DNA of 63,804 nucleotides from Flavobacterium sp. (GCF_027533505.1 NZ_JAPZUB010000027.1:1-63804); one strand, 5' to 3'. Numbered from the stretch's first letter, positions 35,060 through 45,792 are shown. Program-made: numbers and translations. Notes: generated by a model not told the origin, from the sequence alone.

Positions 35060-36361
35060 ATGAGAACCAAATCGGTCAAAAAAAATAAGATCAACGTAAT
35101 CACCTTAGGGTGTTCGAAAAACACGTATGATAGTGAAGTCTTAATGGGACAATTGCGTGCCAACGGTAAAGAAGTGGTCCATGAGCAAGAAGGCAATATT
35201 GTGGTTATCAACACTTGCGGATTTATTGATAATGCTAAAGAAGAATCGGTAAATACTATATTGGAATACGCTGACAAAAAAGAACGCGGCGTGGTTGATA
35301 AAGTTTTTGTCACAGGCTGCCTTTCTGAAAGATACCGACCCGATTTGGAAAAAGAAATTCCAAACATTGACCAATACTTTGGTACCACGGAGTTGCCTCT
35401 TTTATTAAAAGCTTTGGGTGCCGATTATAAACACGAACTTTTGGGAGAACGACTCACCACGACTCCTAAAAATTATGCCTATTTAAAAATCGCCGAAGGT
35501 TGTGACCGGCCTTGTAGTTTTTGTGCCATTCCATTAATGCGCGGAAAACATGTGTCACAACCGATTGAAAAATTGGTAAAAGAGGCTGAAGGATTGGCTA
35601 AAAATGGCGTGAAAGAATTGATTTTAATTGCCCAAGACCTCACCTATTACGGATTGGATTTATACAAGAAAAGAAACTTAGCCGAACTTTTGGAAGCCTT
35701 AGTGAATGTTGAAGGTATTGAATGGATTCGCTTGCATTATGCCTTTCCCTCAGGATTTCCCATGGATGTATTGGAAGTCATGCGTCGGGAACCAAAAATT
35801 TGCAATTACATCGATATTCCTTTGCAACATATTTCCGACGCCATCTTAAAGTCGATGAAACGCGGGACTACGCAAGAAAAAACGACAAAATTATTAAAAG
35901 AATTTCGGAAGGCCGTTCCCGGTATCGCTATTCGTACCACTTTGATTGTGGGTTATCCCGGTGAAACGGAGGATGATTTTCAAATATTGAAAGATTGGGT
36001 TCGCGAAATGCGCTTTGAGCGTTTGGGTTGTTTTACCTATTCCCACGAAGAAAATACAGGAGCGTATGCGCTTGAGGATGATGTTCCTGAAGCTATTAAA
36101 TTAGCGCGGCAACAAGAAATCATGGATATTCAATCGCAAGTATCTTTTGAGTTAAATCAAGAAAAAATCGGTCAAACATTTCGTTGTGTTATCGATCGAA
36201 AAGAAGGCAACTATTTCGTTGGACGCACAGAATTTGATAGTCCCGATGTAGACAATGAAGTATTAATAGACGCCTCACAACACTATTTAAAAACAGGTGA
36301 ATTTGCTATGGTACGTATTTTTGATGCCAGTGAATTTGACCTTTACGGAGAACCGATATAA
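35060..36361 (+). CDS. rimO: ribosomal protein S12 methylthiotransferase RimO
   Basis: Radical SAM enzyme that adds a methylthio group to Asp88 of ribosomal protein S12. 433 residues. The N-terminal UPF0004 domain has VITLGCSKNTYDSEVLMGQL with cysteines for the auxiliary cluster. The radical SAM site is CDRPCSFC at 148-155 (Cys148, 152, 155). The C-terminal TRAM domain covers the last ~65 residues (GQTFRCVIDRKEGNYFVGRTEFDSPDVDNEVLI). The exact GRTEFDSPDVDNE segment fits RimO rather than MiaB. A promoter with near-ideal spacing precedes it. Confidence 0.96.
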   Translation: MRTKSVKKNKINVITLGCSKNTYDSEVLMGQLRANGKEVVHEQEGNIVVINTCGFIDNAKEESVNTILEYADKKERGVVDKVFVTGCLSERYRPDLEKEIPNIDQYFGTTELPLLLKALGADYKHELLGERLTTTPKNYAYLKIAEGCDRPCSFCAIPLMRGKHVSQPIEKLVKEAEGLAKNGVKELILIAQDLTYYGLDLYKKRNLAELLEALVNVEGIEWIRLHYAFPSGFPMDVLEVMRREPKICNYIDIPLQHISDAILKSMKRGTTQEKTTKLLKEFRKAVPGIAIRTTLIVGYPGETEDDFQILKDWVREMRFERLGCFTYSHEENTGAYALEDDVPEAIKLARQQEIMDIQSQVSFELNQEKIGQTFRCVIDRKEGNYFVGRTEFDSPDVDNEVLIDASQHYLKTGEFAMVRIFDASEFDLYGEPI

Positions 36362-36389
36362 TTTGTATCTTTACGAAAACGAAGTTATT

Positions 36390-36839
36390 ATGAAAAAAAT
36401 CGCTTTGCTATTTTGCTGCACCTTGTCGCTTACGGGTTGGGCACAAATGGGTATGATGAATAACGGTATGGGCGGCATGGGGCGTTCTGGTATGGGAATG
36501 CAACCACCTATGGCCCGTGAAAAGACGCCGGAACAACTTGAAAAAGAACGGTTAGAATCGGTACAAAAAACAGTAGATAAATTGAAAACTGATTTAAAAC
36601 TGGACGAATTACAAGTGATTATTGTTCAAAAAGAATTTGATGCCAGCTCCAAAAAAATCAATGCCATCATGAAAAAAGAAAACATGGCACAGGATGAAAA
36701 GCTGAGCGAAATTAGCGCTATTAATGAAACGGCTGAACGTAATGTGATGAACTTTCTGAATGAAGAACAAAAGAAAAAGTTTAAAGAAATCATAGCAGAC
36801 CGTCAGAAAAGGATGGAAGCTATGAAAACCCGCTCTTAA
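36390..36839 (+). CDS. Spy/LTXXQ-like periplasmic protein
   Basis: 149 residues from the ATG at 36390, with signal peptide MKKIALLFCCTLSLTGWAQ. A Met/Gly-rich stretch follows (MGMMNNGMGGMGRSGMGMQ, about 20-38), then a helical domain (LEKERLESVQKTVDKLKTDLKLDELQVIIVQKEF ... FLNEEQKKKFKEIIADRQKRME) with the spacing of Spy/CpxP-like proteins. The Met-rich part might bind copper or another soft metal; this is inference. Upstream in-frame codons inside rimO are not used. Confidence 0.75.
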   Translation: MKKIALLFCCTLSLTGWAQMGMMNNGMGGMGRSGMGMQPPMAREKTPEQLEKERLESVQKTVDKLKTDLKLDELQVIIVQKEFDASSKKINAIMKKENMAQDEKLSEISAINETAERNVMNFLNEEQKKKFKEIIADRQKRMEAMKTRS

Positions 36840-36841
36840 AA

Positions 36842-36874
36842 TAAAAAACTCCTGAGTCCCCTCAGGAGTTTTTC
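36842..36874. terminator. terminator after the Spy-like gene
   Basis: ACTCCTGAG / CTCAGGAGT stem (36848-36856 with 36861-36869), A run before, T run after; usable from both sides. A convergent gene ends at 36905. Confidence 0.88.
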
Positions 36875-36904
36875 GTTCTTCTTAATCACCTTTATATCGA
36901 AAAC

Positions 36905-37321
36905 TTATGATTTTGCAACCACAGTTCCTTTAAAAGTCAACACTTTTGGCGTTTCTTCAGCATTGGTAGTTACCGTGATGGTTTTCGCAAATGCTCCTGC
37001 TGCTGCAGCATTGTAAGTCGCTTTTACATACCCTGTTTTCCCAGGTGCTACGGCCTCTTTAGTATAATCGGCTGCTGTACATCCACAAGAAGGTTTTACA
37101 TTGGTAATCAACACCGACTTTGTCCCCGTATTTTTAAATGAGAACTCGATAGTCTTGGGAGTTCCTTGAGGTATCTCACCTACATCAACAGTTTCTGATT
37201 TCCATACAACTGGAGAAGCCTCTTTGGCCGAAACGGTAGTGGGTTGATCAATTACGGTTGCTGTCGTGAATGACATCAATCCGAAGGCTAAAGCCGCTAA
37301 AGTAATTTTTACTGTTTTCAT
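36905..37321 (-). CDS. DUF1573 domain-containing exported protein
   Basis: 138 residues with signal peptide MKTVKITLAALAFGLMSFTTA. The rest is one Ig-like DUF1573 domain: VDVGEIPQGTPKTIEFSFKNTGTKSVLITNVKPSCGCTAADYTKEAVAPGKTGYVKATYN. The paired-Cys SCGC motif is invariant in the family. Function unknown; many Bacteroidetes carry several copies. Transcribed alone on the minus strand, divergent from the two-component operon. Confidence 0.92.
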   Translation of the reverse strand: MKTVKITLAALAFGLMSFTTATVIDQPTTVSAKEASPVVWKSETVDVGEIPQGTPKTIEFSFKNTGTKSVLITNVKPSCGCTAADYTKEAVAPGKTGYVKATYNAAAAGAFAKTITVTTNAEETPKVLTFKGTVVAKS

Positions 37322-37473
37322 ACGAAATGAATTTTTGGTTTTATAATTAAAGTAAGTTTTCTAATTTCTATGCTACAAATGTAAATCCAATTCCGATTGT
37401 GGGTTGTTAACCGCTATCGAATCTTTGTTAATGACTTGTTAACAGTCGCTATCCACCCATTTTTTAAGTAATT

Positions 37474-38760
37474 TTGAGATTCAATATTTCGCTTTTGAAG
37501 ACCAAAAAACTCAATATCGTCATTGTTCTAGGCATGATTGCTACCTTAGGCATTCTGATTGCTCAGTTGCTTTGGACACGGGAAGCCTTTAGCTTGGAGG
37601 AAAAAAAATTCACCCAAAAAACCCACATTGCGCTATTGGAAGTAGTCAAAAAACTCTATGAAGGTAAAGACAGCGAATTACCGCCCAACAATCCCGTAGA
37701 GAAAGTAGCCAATGACTACTACATAGTGAATGTTGAAAATGATTTTCAGCCCGATATTTTGGAATATTATCTGAAAACAGAGTTCGCCAAAATGAACATC
37801 ACAACCGACTTTGAATATGCCATGTACAACTGCAATAGCGATGAAATGGTGTATGGCAATTACGTAGCGATGAGCGATAAAAAACCGAGTACCCATAATG
37901 TGTATTTTCCAAAACACAAAAATCTCGTTTATTATTTTGCCGTGCGGTTTCCCAACGAAACGTCGTATTTATTAAGCTCGCTACGGTTTTGGTTTGTATT
38001 ATCCTTCGCCTTAATGATTGTACTCTTGGTCTATGTGTACTCCATTTACACCATTATCCAACAAAAAAAATATTCCGAATTGCAACGGGACTTCATCAAC
38101 AACATGACCCACGAATTCAAAACCCCCCTCTCCTCTATCCTATTAGCTTCCAGTTACCTCAATAAACAAGAGGTGATTCGCGAGCAAAAAAAATTACACG
38201 ACTACACCGAAATCATCATCAATCAAAGTAAAAAACTAAATCACCATATCGAAAAGGTGTTGAATATTGCCAAAAGCGATGAATCCCCTCTAGCCCTCCA
38301 ACCCGAGAAATTGGCCTTACTCCCATTGTTACAAGAAGCCGCTGAAACCATTAAATTAAAAAACGAAAAGGTCACTGTGACAATTGAAGCCGAACATGAT
38401 TACACGCTTGAAGCTGATCGGTTTCATTTTTCCAACATCATTTATAATTTGTTGGATAATTCTGTTAAATACTGCAACTTACACCCGACAATACAAATTC
38501 AAGTTGACGAAAACCGTCACGGATTACGTTTGCAATTTAGGGATAATGGCATTGGTGTAGCGCCCAAAAATTTAAATTTAATCTTTGATAAATTTTATCG
38601 CGTTGCAGACCAAAAAAGCAATGAAGTAAATGGATTTGGTTTGGGATTGTTTTATGTAAAAAAAATTTGCATCCAACACCAATGGAAGATTAGCGCTCAA
38701 AACAACAAAGAACACGGACTGACGATAACGATTCAAATTCCAAAAAAACACTATGCATAA
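37474..38760 (+). CDS. two-component sensor histidine kinase (RprX-like)
   Basis: 428 residues. Membrane helices at about 12-30 and 168-195 enclose a periplasmic sensor region of ~135 residues. The kinase has His213 in NNMTHEFKTPLSSI, an N box NIIYNLLDNSVKYC, and G boxes DNGIGVAPKN and GFGLGLFYVKKI. The frame starts with TTG at 37474; a second TTG at 37495 (LKTKKLNIVIV) is an equal candidate and no ATG is available before the first helix. The last bases overlap the regulator's ATG (ATGCATAA), so the pair is coupled. Confidence 0.92.
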   Translation: MRFNISLLKTKKLNIVIVLGMIATLGILIAQLLWTREAFSLEEKKFTQKTHIALLEVVKKLYEGKDSELPPNNPVEKVANDYYIVNVENDFQPDILEYYLKTEFAKMNITTDFEYAMYNCNSDEMVYGNYVAMSDKKPSTHNVYFPKHKNLVYYFAVRFPNETSYLLSSLRFWFVLSFALMIVLLVYVYSIYTIIQQKKYSELQRDFINNMTHEFKTPLSSILLASSYLNKQEVIREQKKLHDYTEIIINQSKKLNHHIEKVLNIAKSDESPLALQPEKLALLPLLQEAAETIKLKNEKVTVTIEAEHDYTLEADRFHFSNIIYNLLDNSVKYCNLHPTIQIQVDENRHGLRLQFRDNGIGVAPKNLNLIFDKFYRVADQKSNEVNGFGLGLFYVKKICIQHQWKISAQNNKEHGLTITIQIPKKHYA

Positions 38761-39442
38761 CTTCAAAATTCTCTATGCGGAAGATGATGAAACCATTGCG
38801 TTTCTAACAAAAGATCATCTTGAAAATTTCTATGCTGTAGACCATTTTGCCGACGGGACTTCAGCATTAGAGGGTTTTTATTCGAACGAATACGATTTGT
38901 GCATCTTAGACATCATGATGCCCAAAATGGATGGTTTTGAATTGGCAGCGGCCATTCGAAAAAAGAATCAAGAAATTCCCATTATTTTTCTTTCTGCCAA
39001 AACGTTAAAGGAAGATCGCATTCGGGGACTTAAAATTGGTGCCGATGACTATTTGGTAAAACCCTTTAGTATTGAGGAATTAATGTTGAAAATCGATATT
39101 TTTTTACGTCGTTCTCATAAAAAAGTGGCACCCCCTCCGAGTCCATTTTACACCGTAGGAACCTATCAATTTGATGCCGCCAATTATCGCATATTTAATG
39201 ATACAGAAACCATCTCACTGACGCAACGGGAATCGGATTTGCTCAAACTTTTTTTAGACCATAAAAATCAAGTCCTTAAACGTGAAGAAATCCTAAAAGC
39301 CTTGTGGGGCGAAGACGATTACTTTATGGGACGGAGTTTAGATGTTTTCATTTCCCGCTTACGCAAAATCTTTGCGCGACAAGAGGGAATTACAATTGAA
39401 AACTTACATGGTATCGGATTTAAATTTAACTATACTTCATAA
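38753..39442 (+). CDS. OmpR-family response regulator (RprY-like)
   Basis: 229 residues. Receiver domain with AEDDE (10-14), phosphorylated Asp53 in LCILDIMMPKMDGF, and Lys in YLVKPFS. A winged-helix DNA-binding domain follows, with LTQRESDLLKLFLDHKNQVLKREEIL, DDYFMGRSLDVFISRLRKIF and IENLHGIGFKF. It starts 8 bp inside the kinase gene and is its cognate regulator. The RDD pseudogene begins 2 bp after the stop, so it shares the operon. Confidence 0.95.
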   Translation: MHNFKILYAEDDETIAFLTKDHLENFYAVDHFADGTSALEGFYSNEYDLCILDIMMPKMDGFELAAAIRKKNQEIPIIFLSAKTLKEDRIRGLKIGADDYLVKPFSIEELMLKIDIFLRRSHKKVAPPPSPFYTVGTYQFDAANYRIFNDTETISLTQRESDLLKLFLDHKNQVLKREEILKALWGEDDYFMGRSLDVFISRLRKIFARQEGITIENLHGIGFKFNYTS

Positions 39443-39444
39443 CC

Positions 39445-39833
39445 ATGTATCCGCAATCACAAGAACGCACTAAAGCAGCCATGATCGATGGAGTAATCCT
39501 TATTAGTTTACTTATTATTACTGGTGACTTACTTCAATTGCTTCCGAATCCAAGTTCCGAACTGAAAGCTTGTTTATTTATTGTATACTTTATGAGCCAA
39601 TTTTTGTCAGTATACGCGGCGGAACTATCGGACAAGCACTTGTTGGGATATCCATTCTTGGATTCGATTATACCACCGAAAAAATCAACTTTTTAACGGC
39701 ACTTTGTCGTTTTACACTTAAAGTAATTTTGGGTTGGATTTCTGTTATCACAAATTTTACCAATAAAGAGGGTCGTATGATCCATGATAAATTAGCTGGA
39801 GCAATTATGGTTTACGCCAAAGATGTAAAATAA
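39445..39833 (+). pseudogene. RDD-family membrane protein, frameshifted
   Basis: The reading frame begins MYPQSQERTKAAMIDGVILISLLIITG (RDD start with helix 1) and breaks at a T run at 39589-39591. The rest of the protein, YEPIFVSIRGGTIGQALVGISILGF ... RMIHDKLAGAIMV, continues in another frame to 39833. Adding one T would restore TAC-TTT-TAT-GAG and a 129-residue RDD protein of normal size. Either the gene is inactivated or the base was lost in sequencing. It lies 2 bp behind the response regulator gene. Confidence 0.85.
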
Positions 39834-39836
39834 AAA

Positions 39837-39876
39837 AAGAGCACAGTCTGTTAATTTGAACTTTGCTCTTTTCTTT
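39837..39876. terminator. terminator after the two-component operon
   Basis: AAAGAGCA (39837-39844) pairs with TGCTCTTT (39864-39871), a longer loop of 19 nt, T-rich on the right and A-rich on the left. Confidence 0.65.
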
Positions 39877-39914
39877 TTATACTGCTTTTTCTATATGCTT
39901 CTTCACACTTTTTC

Positions 39915-42545
39915 CTACCATTTTATCACTTTTTTCATCAAACTACCCGCTGCCGATTGAATGCGAATAAAATAGACTCCCTTGGCCAAGGATTGTATAG
40001 GAAGTGCCATTTGGGCACCCTCCATATTGGTCTGATAGACCACTTTTCCGAGGGAATCACACAATTCAACTTTTGCCTTAATAGCGGCTCCAGAAGGTAC
40101 TTCTATGTAAAGTACATCACTTGTTGGATTCGGGTAAAGCACCAGGGAAGCCATAGAAAACGTATTTGTATTTAACGCATTTACAAACAAGGTTTGAAAA
40201 ACATTGGTATAAATGGGTGGATTAAAATCAAAATATATAGCCGCTCCATTGGGAATTTGAGTGCCCACTTGATAACCTGGCTGTGGTTTTACCTTAAAAA
40301 CGACATACCCTTTACTAGCCTCTTCATTGACTGATTTAGCTTGTAAAAATATCTGATTGAATTCAAATTCTAACCGTGAACCATTACGTTTCAATTGACA
40401 AGGGTGGCTCGATTGAAGAAATTGAACGGATTGAGCATTTAACAACGGACTCAACTCGTCGACAACGCGAACATTTTCGGCATAAAAGTTCCCCTCATTC
40501 TGAAAATGAAGGGTATATTCTAGATAATCATCTGGGGCAAATGAGCTATAGAGGATTTCTGGACCATGATGCTCTACCACATAATTAGGATCGTAAGCTC
40601 CTACCAATGAAGTACTAAATTCAGCTGTGTTGTTTTGCAAAACATCATCAACCCCATTAACATTTAAAGTAGTAAAACTCGATACGATTTGTCCCAGTGT
40701 GACATTGGGTAAAACATCCATGATCATAGTTATCTCAATTTCCATTTGTGAATTAGGAGCGAGATTCGTAAACGACTCTGTAAAACCTTGCGAAGTTATC
40801 CAAGAAGTTAAGCTGTTCGTAGAGAGCGACACAACACCCGATGGCTTGGTAAAAACCAGCATTCCTGAAAGAGGATTGAGCCCATGATTAGTGAGGGTGA
40901 GCATGAGCTTGTACGCAAATCCGGGCCTCGGAAGGGTTATTGGATGTAAAGTTACGCTGACATCACTGAAAGGCTGTGTAATTGTTATCGGAAAAAATAA
41001 GGTATTGGTGGGAGTACTTGCTGTTTGATTGGTGTACGTTGTAGTAGAACTCAAAAATGAAGCGTATTCTGGATTAACCTGATGGCTAAACGAATAGGTA
41101 TTGGCAGTATTAAAATCATAAAAATTGAAATTACCATAATTAAAAATCACGGGTAATGGACTGCCATTGTTGCGTGAATACATAAAATTCCCACTTTCAA
41201 AATTAATTTCAGAAGCGTTTTTGATCCCATCGGCATTGGTATCTACGAAGGGAACCAACTTAAAACTTGCTCCTTGTGCACAAAGTAACGTGATAACATA
41301 ACCTTCGCTATTCACAATTCCATTGGATTGAAAGCGAATGGTCAAACATCCCGAAATATCGGTTGAAAAAATGGTGGGAGGTAACGTGTTTCCAGAGAAT
41401 TGGCCGATTAAAGGGGACGTTATGCCAAGACCGTTAAAAACAGAAAAAATATCTTGCCCCGCTTCTGTATTAAACTGGGAAAATGATATACCGACTATCT
41501 GACCCCCTACGGGAGGACAAATGGTAAATGTTTGATCGGTATTGTTAGCATAATTTCCATTTACACCGCCATTATCCGTAAACAAACTTCCACAAAACGA
41601 AATGCCTGGAGTTAGGGGTGTCACAATACTAGGCAACCCTACCCATGCGGTTGTACCCCCGTTGGGACAAAGCGAACGAACATAGACATCATAACAAGCT
41701 GAAGGTGTTAAACCTGATAAAACATAAGATTGTGAATTAGTGACTACTCCTGCTGTACTTGCGGCAGGAGGAGGTGTACCACAAGGTGCCGCATGAATTT
41801 CCCACTGCATCGCATTGCCAATTTCAGACCAATTAACCATCATTGTGTTACCCGTAATTTGTGAAAAATACATCAATGTAGGCTCTTGGCACGTATTGGT
41901 TGTAATGCGAACATCATCAAGGCAATATCCATTTCCTGTTGTGGTGGGGGAAGACTGGGTAAATTCACGTACGAAAGCAATACTAATCGACTGTCCCGCA
42001 TACATGCTTAAATCGACTTGAAAATCATAAAAATTCATAGCTCCCATAGCTTGTAATGTACTATCATCATAGGTAGCTAATGTAGTTGTATAGGCGGTAG
42101 GATCAGAGGTAGATCCACCATTGGGGGCACTCGTTAGGCTAATTTTCACCTTAATTGATGACGCATGGGTTCCCAATAATTTGGCGCCCAACTTAAACTG
42201 CAACTGCGCATTATTGGGAATAAGAGCATACGGCGTGATTAAATAGGAAGCCTCTGAGAACCCGACTGTCAAAGGATGGGAATCTATTGATGCACACCGA
42301 CTGCCCAGACTCATAACACCAAATGTAGAAGGTATACCCGATACTGTCCAATCGGCTGTAGTGGATTGATTGGTATTAAAACTTAACCAAGGATTAGTTA
42401 ACGAACCCGTCATCAAGGTCCACTGACTCGCCAATCCCGCAGGGGATATTGAGAACGACTCAAAACTCTCTCGACCAGGATTTGGAAACTGACCCCATAG
42501 CAGTGAATTAAAAATGAGGCTAAAAAAACAAGCAAAAGTTTTCAT
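39915..42545 (-). CDS. T9SS type A secreted protein with MAM-like, Fn3 and CUB-like domains
   Basis: 876 residues; signal peptide MKTFACFFSLIFNSLLWG. Residues about 20-215 look like a jelly-roll 'choice-of-anchor'/MAM-like domain (SFESFSISPAGLASQWTLMTG ... GNGYCLDDVRITT). An Fn3 domain lies at about 220-310 and a CUB-like domain at about 315-425 (CGSLFTDNGGVNGNYANNTDQTFTICPP). About 430-775 are repeats of the DUF11/DUF7619 kind (SFAPDDYLEYTLHFQNEGNFYAENVRVVDELSP). The C-terminal ~75 residues, LYPNPTSDVLYIEVPSG to SLMKKVIKW, form a type A T9SS sorting signal. Probably cell-surface attached or released. It stands alone. Confidence 0.88.
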   Translation of the reverse strand: MKTFACFFSLIFNSLLWGQFPNPGRESFESFSISPAGLASQWTLMTGSLTNPWLSFNTNQSTTADWTVSGIPSTFGVMSLGSRCASIDSHPLTVGFSEASYLITPYALIPNNAQLQFKLGAKLLGTHASSIKVKISLTSAPNGGSTSDPTAYTTTLATYDDSTLQAMGAMNFYDFQVDLSMYAGQSISIAFVREFTQSSPTTTGNGYCLDDVRITTNTCQEPTLMYFSQITGNTMMVNWSEIGNAMQWEIHAAPCGTPPPAASTAGVVTNSQSYVLSGLTPSACYDVYVRSLCPNGGTTAWVGLPSIVTPLTPGISFCGSLFTDNGGVNGNYANNTDQTFTICPPVGGQIVGISFSQFNTEAGQDIFSVFNGLGITSPLIGQFSGNTLPPTIFSTDISGCLTIRFQSNGIVNSEGYVITLLCAQGASFKLVPFVDTNADGIKNASEINFESGNFMYSRNNGSPLPVIFNYGNFNFYDFNTANTYSFSHQVNPEYASFLSSTTTYTNQTASTPTNTLFFPITITQPFSDVSVTLHPITLPRPGFAYKLMLTLTNHGLNPLSGMLVFTKPSGVVSLSTNSLTSWITSQGFTESFTNLAPNSQMEIEITMIMDVLPNVTLGQIVSSFTTLNVNGVDDVLQNNTAEFSTSLVGAYDPNYVVEHHGPEILYSSFAPDDYLEYTLHFQNEGNFYAENVRVVDELSPLLNAQSVQFLQSSHPCQLKRNGSRLEFEFNQIFLQAKSVNEEASKGYVVFKVKPQPGYQVGTQIPNGAAIYFDFNPPIYTNVFQTLFVNALNTNTFSMASLVLYPNPTSDVLYIEVPSGAAIKAKVELCDSLGKVVYQTNMEGAQMALPIQSLAKGVYFIRIQSAAGSLMKKVIKW

Positions 42546-42756
42546 GGTTACTATTTTTCACTAAATTACAAAAAGTAATAGTAACTAATTGAGTAAATGA
42601 GTAAAGATAAGTTTATCAAAAGTATTGCGTGATTCTTAATTGATTTTTGGATGAGAGAGTTAAAAAAGAAATAAGGAATCAATGATAACCTTTAATTCAC
42701 ACCTATAACATGGAATTTATATTATCGATTTCACTTTATTATCAATAACCATTGCA

Positions 42757-42787
42757 AAAAAAACCTGCGCTACGGGCAGGTTTTTCT
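42757..42787 (-). terminator. terminator of the acyl-CoA carboxylase operon
   Basis: AACCTGC (42762-42768) pairs with GCAGGTT (42776-42782). Read on the minus strand it is followed by a T run, and it begins a few bases after the carboxylase beta stop. Confidence 0.85.
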
Positions 42788-42788
42788 T

Positions 42789-44330
42789 TTATAACGGGAT
42801 GTTTCCATGTTTTCGGTTCGGAACTGGAACTTCTTTGTTTTCCAGCATCGCAAACGCTTTGATCAGTTTTCGGCGGGTGTCGCGGGGCAGAATCACCTCA
42901 TCCACAAAGCCGCGTTGCGCAGCCGTATAAGGGTTGGCAAACAATTCGGCATATTCCGCTTCTTTTTCCAACAACTTTGCTGCGGGATCGGCGGCTTCAC
43001 TAATTTCTTTTTTGAAAATAATTTCCGACGCTCCTTTGGCACCCATAACCGCAATTTCTGCGCCCGGCCATGCAAAATTCATATCGGCACCAATGTGTTT
43101 GGAGTTCATCACATCATAAGCACCTCCATAGGCTTTTCGAGTAATGACAGTCACTTTGGGTACCGTCGCCTCACTCAAAGCATACAATAATTTAGCGCCA
43201 TGGACAATGATCCCATTCCACTCTTGGTCCGTTCCAGGTAAGAATCCGGGAACATCAACCAACACCAATAAAGGTATGTTGAAACAATCGCAAAAACGGG
43301 TGAAACGAGCCGCTTTGATCGAACTCTTCACGTCCAAACAACCGGCTAAATACATGGGGTTATTGGCCACAATTCCGATACTACGTCCTGCCAAACGCGC
43401 AAATCCGACCACGATATTCTCTGCATAGTCTTTGTGGATTTCAAAAAAGGAATCCTCATCAATAAGTCCATCGATTACCTCATGCATATCATACGGTTTG
43501 TTGGCATTTTCAGGAACAATAGTATCCAATTTTTCGCGCAACTCCTCGCCCAATGTATAGGGCAACTTTGGTGTTTTCTCCTTATTATTCTGGGGAATAT
43601 AACTCAAAAGACGTTTAATATCTTCCAAACATTCCACCCCATTGGGAGAGGTTAAATGCGCTACCCCTGATTTGGTGGAATGCGTACTTGCTCCCCCCAA
43701 CTCTTCTGAAGTTACTTCTTCATTGGTTACCGTTTTCACCACATTCGGACCCGTCACAAACATATAACTGTTGTTTTCGACCATAATGGTAAAATCGGTA
43801 ATCGCTGGTGAATATACGGCACCGCCTGCACAAGGTCCCATAATCGCAGAGATTTGTGGAATCACCCCACTGGCTTGTACATTACGGTGAAAAATATCGG
43901 CATAACCCCCTAAGGAGCGTACACCTTCTTGAATACGGGCACCCCCAGAATCATTTAGTCCAATCATGGGAGCACCGTTACGCATGGCTAAATCCATGAC
44001 TTTACAGATTTTTTCTGCATGGGTCTCAGAAAGTGATCCCCCGAAAACAGTGAAATCTTGAGCAAACACATATACCAACCGGCCGTTGATGGTTCCATAA
44101 CCGGTAACTACACCATCGCCATAATAGACCTCTTTGTCCATACCAAATTCGGTGGTACGGTGAGTCACCAACATTCCGATTTCTTCAAACGAACCTTCGT
44201 CCAACAAATACTCCACGCGCTCACGAGCGGTTAACCGTTTCTTTTCGTGTTGTTTGGCAATTCGATTTGCACCTCCACCCAGTTTGGCCAAGGCGATTTT
44301 CTCATTTAATAGTTGTATTTTATCTTCCAT
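42789..44330 (-). CDS. acyl-CoA carboxylase carboxyltransferase subunit (propionyl-CoA carboxylase beta-like)
   Basis: Transfers CO2 from carboxybiotin to an acyl-CoA. The 513 residues fit the PccB type, where both transferase halves sit in one chain. Visible: [25 protein letters not shown] (N-terminus), [31 protein letters not shown] (first oxyanion hole), [27 protein letters not shown] and AYGGAYDVM (second). Propionyl-CoA is the likeliest substrate by overall similarity; acetyl- or methylcrotonyl-CoA cannot be excluded. It is the last gene of a three-gene operon, 10 bp after the biotin carboxylase. Confidence 0.93.
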   Translation of the reverse strand: MEDKIQLLNEKIALAKLGGGANRIAKQHEKKRLTARERVEYLLDEGSFEEIGMLVTHRTTEFGMDKEVYYGDGVVTGYGTINGRLVYVFAQDFTVFGGSLSETHAEKICKVMDLAMRNGAPMIGLNDSGGARIQEGVRSLGGYADIFHRNVQASGVIPQISAIMGPCAGGAVYSPAITDFTIMVENNSYMFVTGPNVVKTVTNEEVTSEELGGASTHSTKSGVAHLTSPNGVECLEDIKRLLSYIPQNNKEKTPKLPYTLGEELREKLDTIVPENANKPYDMHEVIDGLIDEDSFFEIHKDYAENIVVGFARLAGRSIGIVANNPMYLAGCLDVKSSIKAARFTRFCDCFNIPLLVLVDVPGFLPGTDQEWNGIIVHGAKLLYALSEATVPKVTVITRKAYGGAYDVMNSKHIGADMNFAWPGAEIAVMGAKGASEIIFKKEISEAADPAAKLLEKEAEYAELFANPYTAAQRGFVDEVILPRDTRRKLIKAFAMLENKEVPVPNRKHGNIPL

Positions 44331-44340
44331 GATTTCGTTG

Positions 44341-45792
44341 CTAAGCGTTGGGTACGCGTAGGATTTTTTTATCGTTTAAATAATTTTGCAAGGCCAAAGA
44401 AGCTGCAATTTCGGCTTCGGTATCCAATTGCGCTTTCAACTTTTCAGCATCGTAATACTTTTTCACAAAGCCCGTATCAAACTCACCCGAACGGAACGCT
44501 TCGTGTTGCATTACAAATTTTCCAAAAGGCAAAGTTGTGGCTACTCCTTTTACGATATAATTATCAATCGCTTCGATCATTTTTTCAATGGATTCCTCAC
44601 GGGTTTTACCATAAGTTACCAACTTGGACAACATCGGATCGTAATAAATGGGCACATCCATTCCTTCGGCTATACCGTTATCTACACGAATTCCTTCGCC
44701 TTCGGGTAAGCGATACACCTCGAGATTCCCCACATTAGGTAAGAAATCATTCATCGGATCTTCGGCATAGACACGCAATTCCATCGCATGTCCGTGAATT
44801 TGCAAGTCTTCTTGCTTCATGGGTAAAGCTTCACCGCGCGCCACACGAATTTGCCATTCGACCAAATCCAATCCCGAAATCATCTCCGTGACGGGATGCT
44901 CCACTTGCAAGCGGGTATTCATTTCCAAGAAATAGAAATTCAGATGTTCGTCCATCAAAAACTCAACGGTTCCCGCTCCTAAATAGTCACAGGCTTTGGC
45001 CACTTTTACAGCGGCCTCTCCCATCTCTTTGCGTTTTTCGGGAGTGAGTATGGCGGATGGTGCTTCTTCTACCACTTTTTGATGGCGGCGTTGCACCGAG
45101 CATTCCCGTTCGAACACATACACCACATTACCGTGGCTATCGGCCATCACTTGGATTTCGATATGACGGGGTTTGGACACATATTTTTCAATAAAAACGG
45201 ATCCGTCACCAAAGGCTGAAGTGGCCTCACTGATGGCGCGTTCCATTTGGGACTCAAAATCCTCCTCGCGTTCTACAATACGCATTCCTTTACCTCCACC
45301 ACCGGCAGAGGCTTTTATTAAAATCGGAAAGCCCACTTCCTTAGCGGTTTTTTTTGCTTCTTCCACATCGATAATAGCATGGTCGACGCCAGGAACCATC
45401 GGAATATCATAGTGCATTACCGCTTCTTTGGCGGCCAACTTACTTCCCATCATTTCGATAGCTTTGGGTTCAGGACCAATGAAAATAATTCCGTGTTTTG
45501 CACATAAGGATGAAAACGAAGCATTTTCACTCAAAAATCCGTAACCCGGGTGAATCGCATCTACACCCAAGGATTGCGCTACTTCTATAATTTTATCGCC
45601 TTTCAAATACGATTGTGCAGAGGGTGCGGGTCCGATACAGACCGCTTCATCCGCAAACTTTACATGGAGGGCATTGCGATCGGCTTCAGAAAACACAGCT
45701 ACTGTTTTTATCCCCATTTTTTTGGCCGTTTTCATGACCCGAATGGCAATTTCTCCTCGGTTAGCTACTAAGAGTTTGGTTATTTTTTTCAT
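44341..45792 (-). CDS. accC: biotin carboxylase subunit
   Basis: Carboxylates protein-bound biotin using bicarbonate and ATP. 483 residues, ATP-grasp fold. [38 protein letters not shown] is the N-terminal domain. [14 protein letters not shown] is the flexible Gly loop (about 160-173). [19 protein letters not shown], the metal-site [16 protein letters not shown] and the C-terminal LRVYAEDP are present. Its ATG overlaps the carrier-protein stop by 4 bp (45789-45792). Together with the carrier and transferase it forms a complete acyl-CoA carboxylase. Confidence 0.96.
   Translation of the reverse strand: MKKITKLLVANRGEIAIRVMKTAKKMGIKTVAVFSEADRNALHVKFADEAVCIGPAPSAQSYLKGDKIIEVAQSLGVDAIHPGYGFLSENASFSSLCAKHGIIFIGPEPKAIEMMGSKLAAKEAVMHYDIPMVPGVDHAIIDVEEAKKTAKEVGFPILIKASAGGGGKGMRIVEREEDFESQMERAISEATSAFGDGSVFIEKYVSKPRHIEIQVMADSHGNVVYVFERECSVQRRHQKVVEEAPSAILTPEKRKEMGEAAVKVAKACDYLGAGTVEFLMDEHLNFYFLEMNTRLQVEHPVTEMISGLDLVEWQIRVARGEALPMKQEDLQIHGHAMELRVYAEDPMNDFLPNVGNLEVYRLPEGEGIRVDNGIAEGMDVPIYYDPMLSKLVTYGKTREESIEKMIEAIDNYIVKGVATTLPFGKFVMQHEAFRSGEFDTGFVKKYYDAEKLKAQLDTEAEIAASLALQNYLNDKKILRVPNA

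Noticed and set aside
42807..43655. Antisense frames inside the carboxylase transferase gene
   Set aside because: Opposite-strand shadows of a highly conserved coding sequence.
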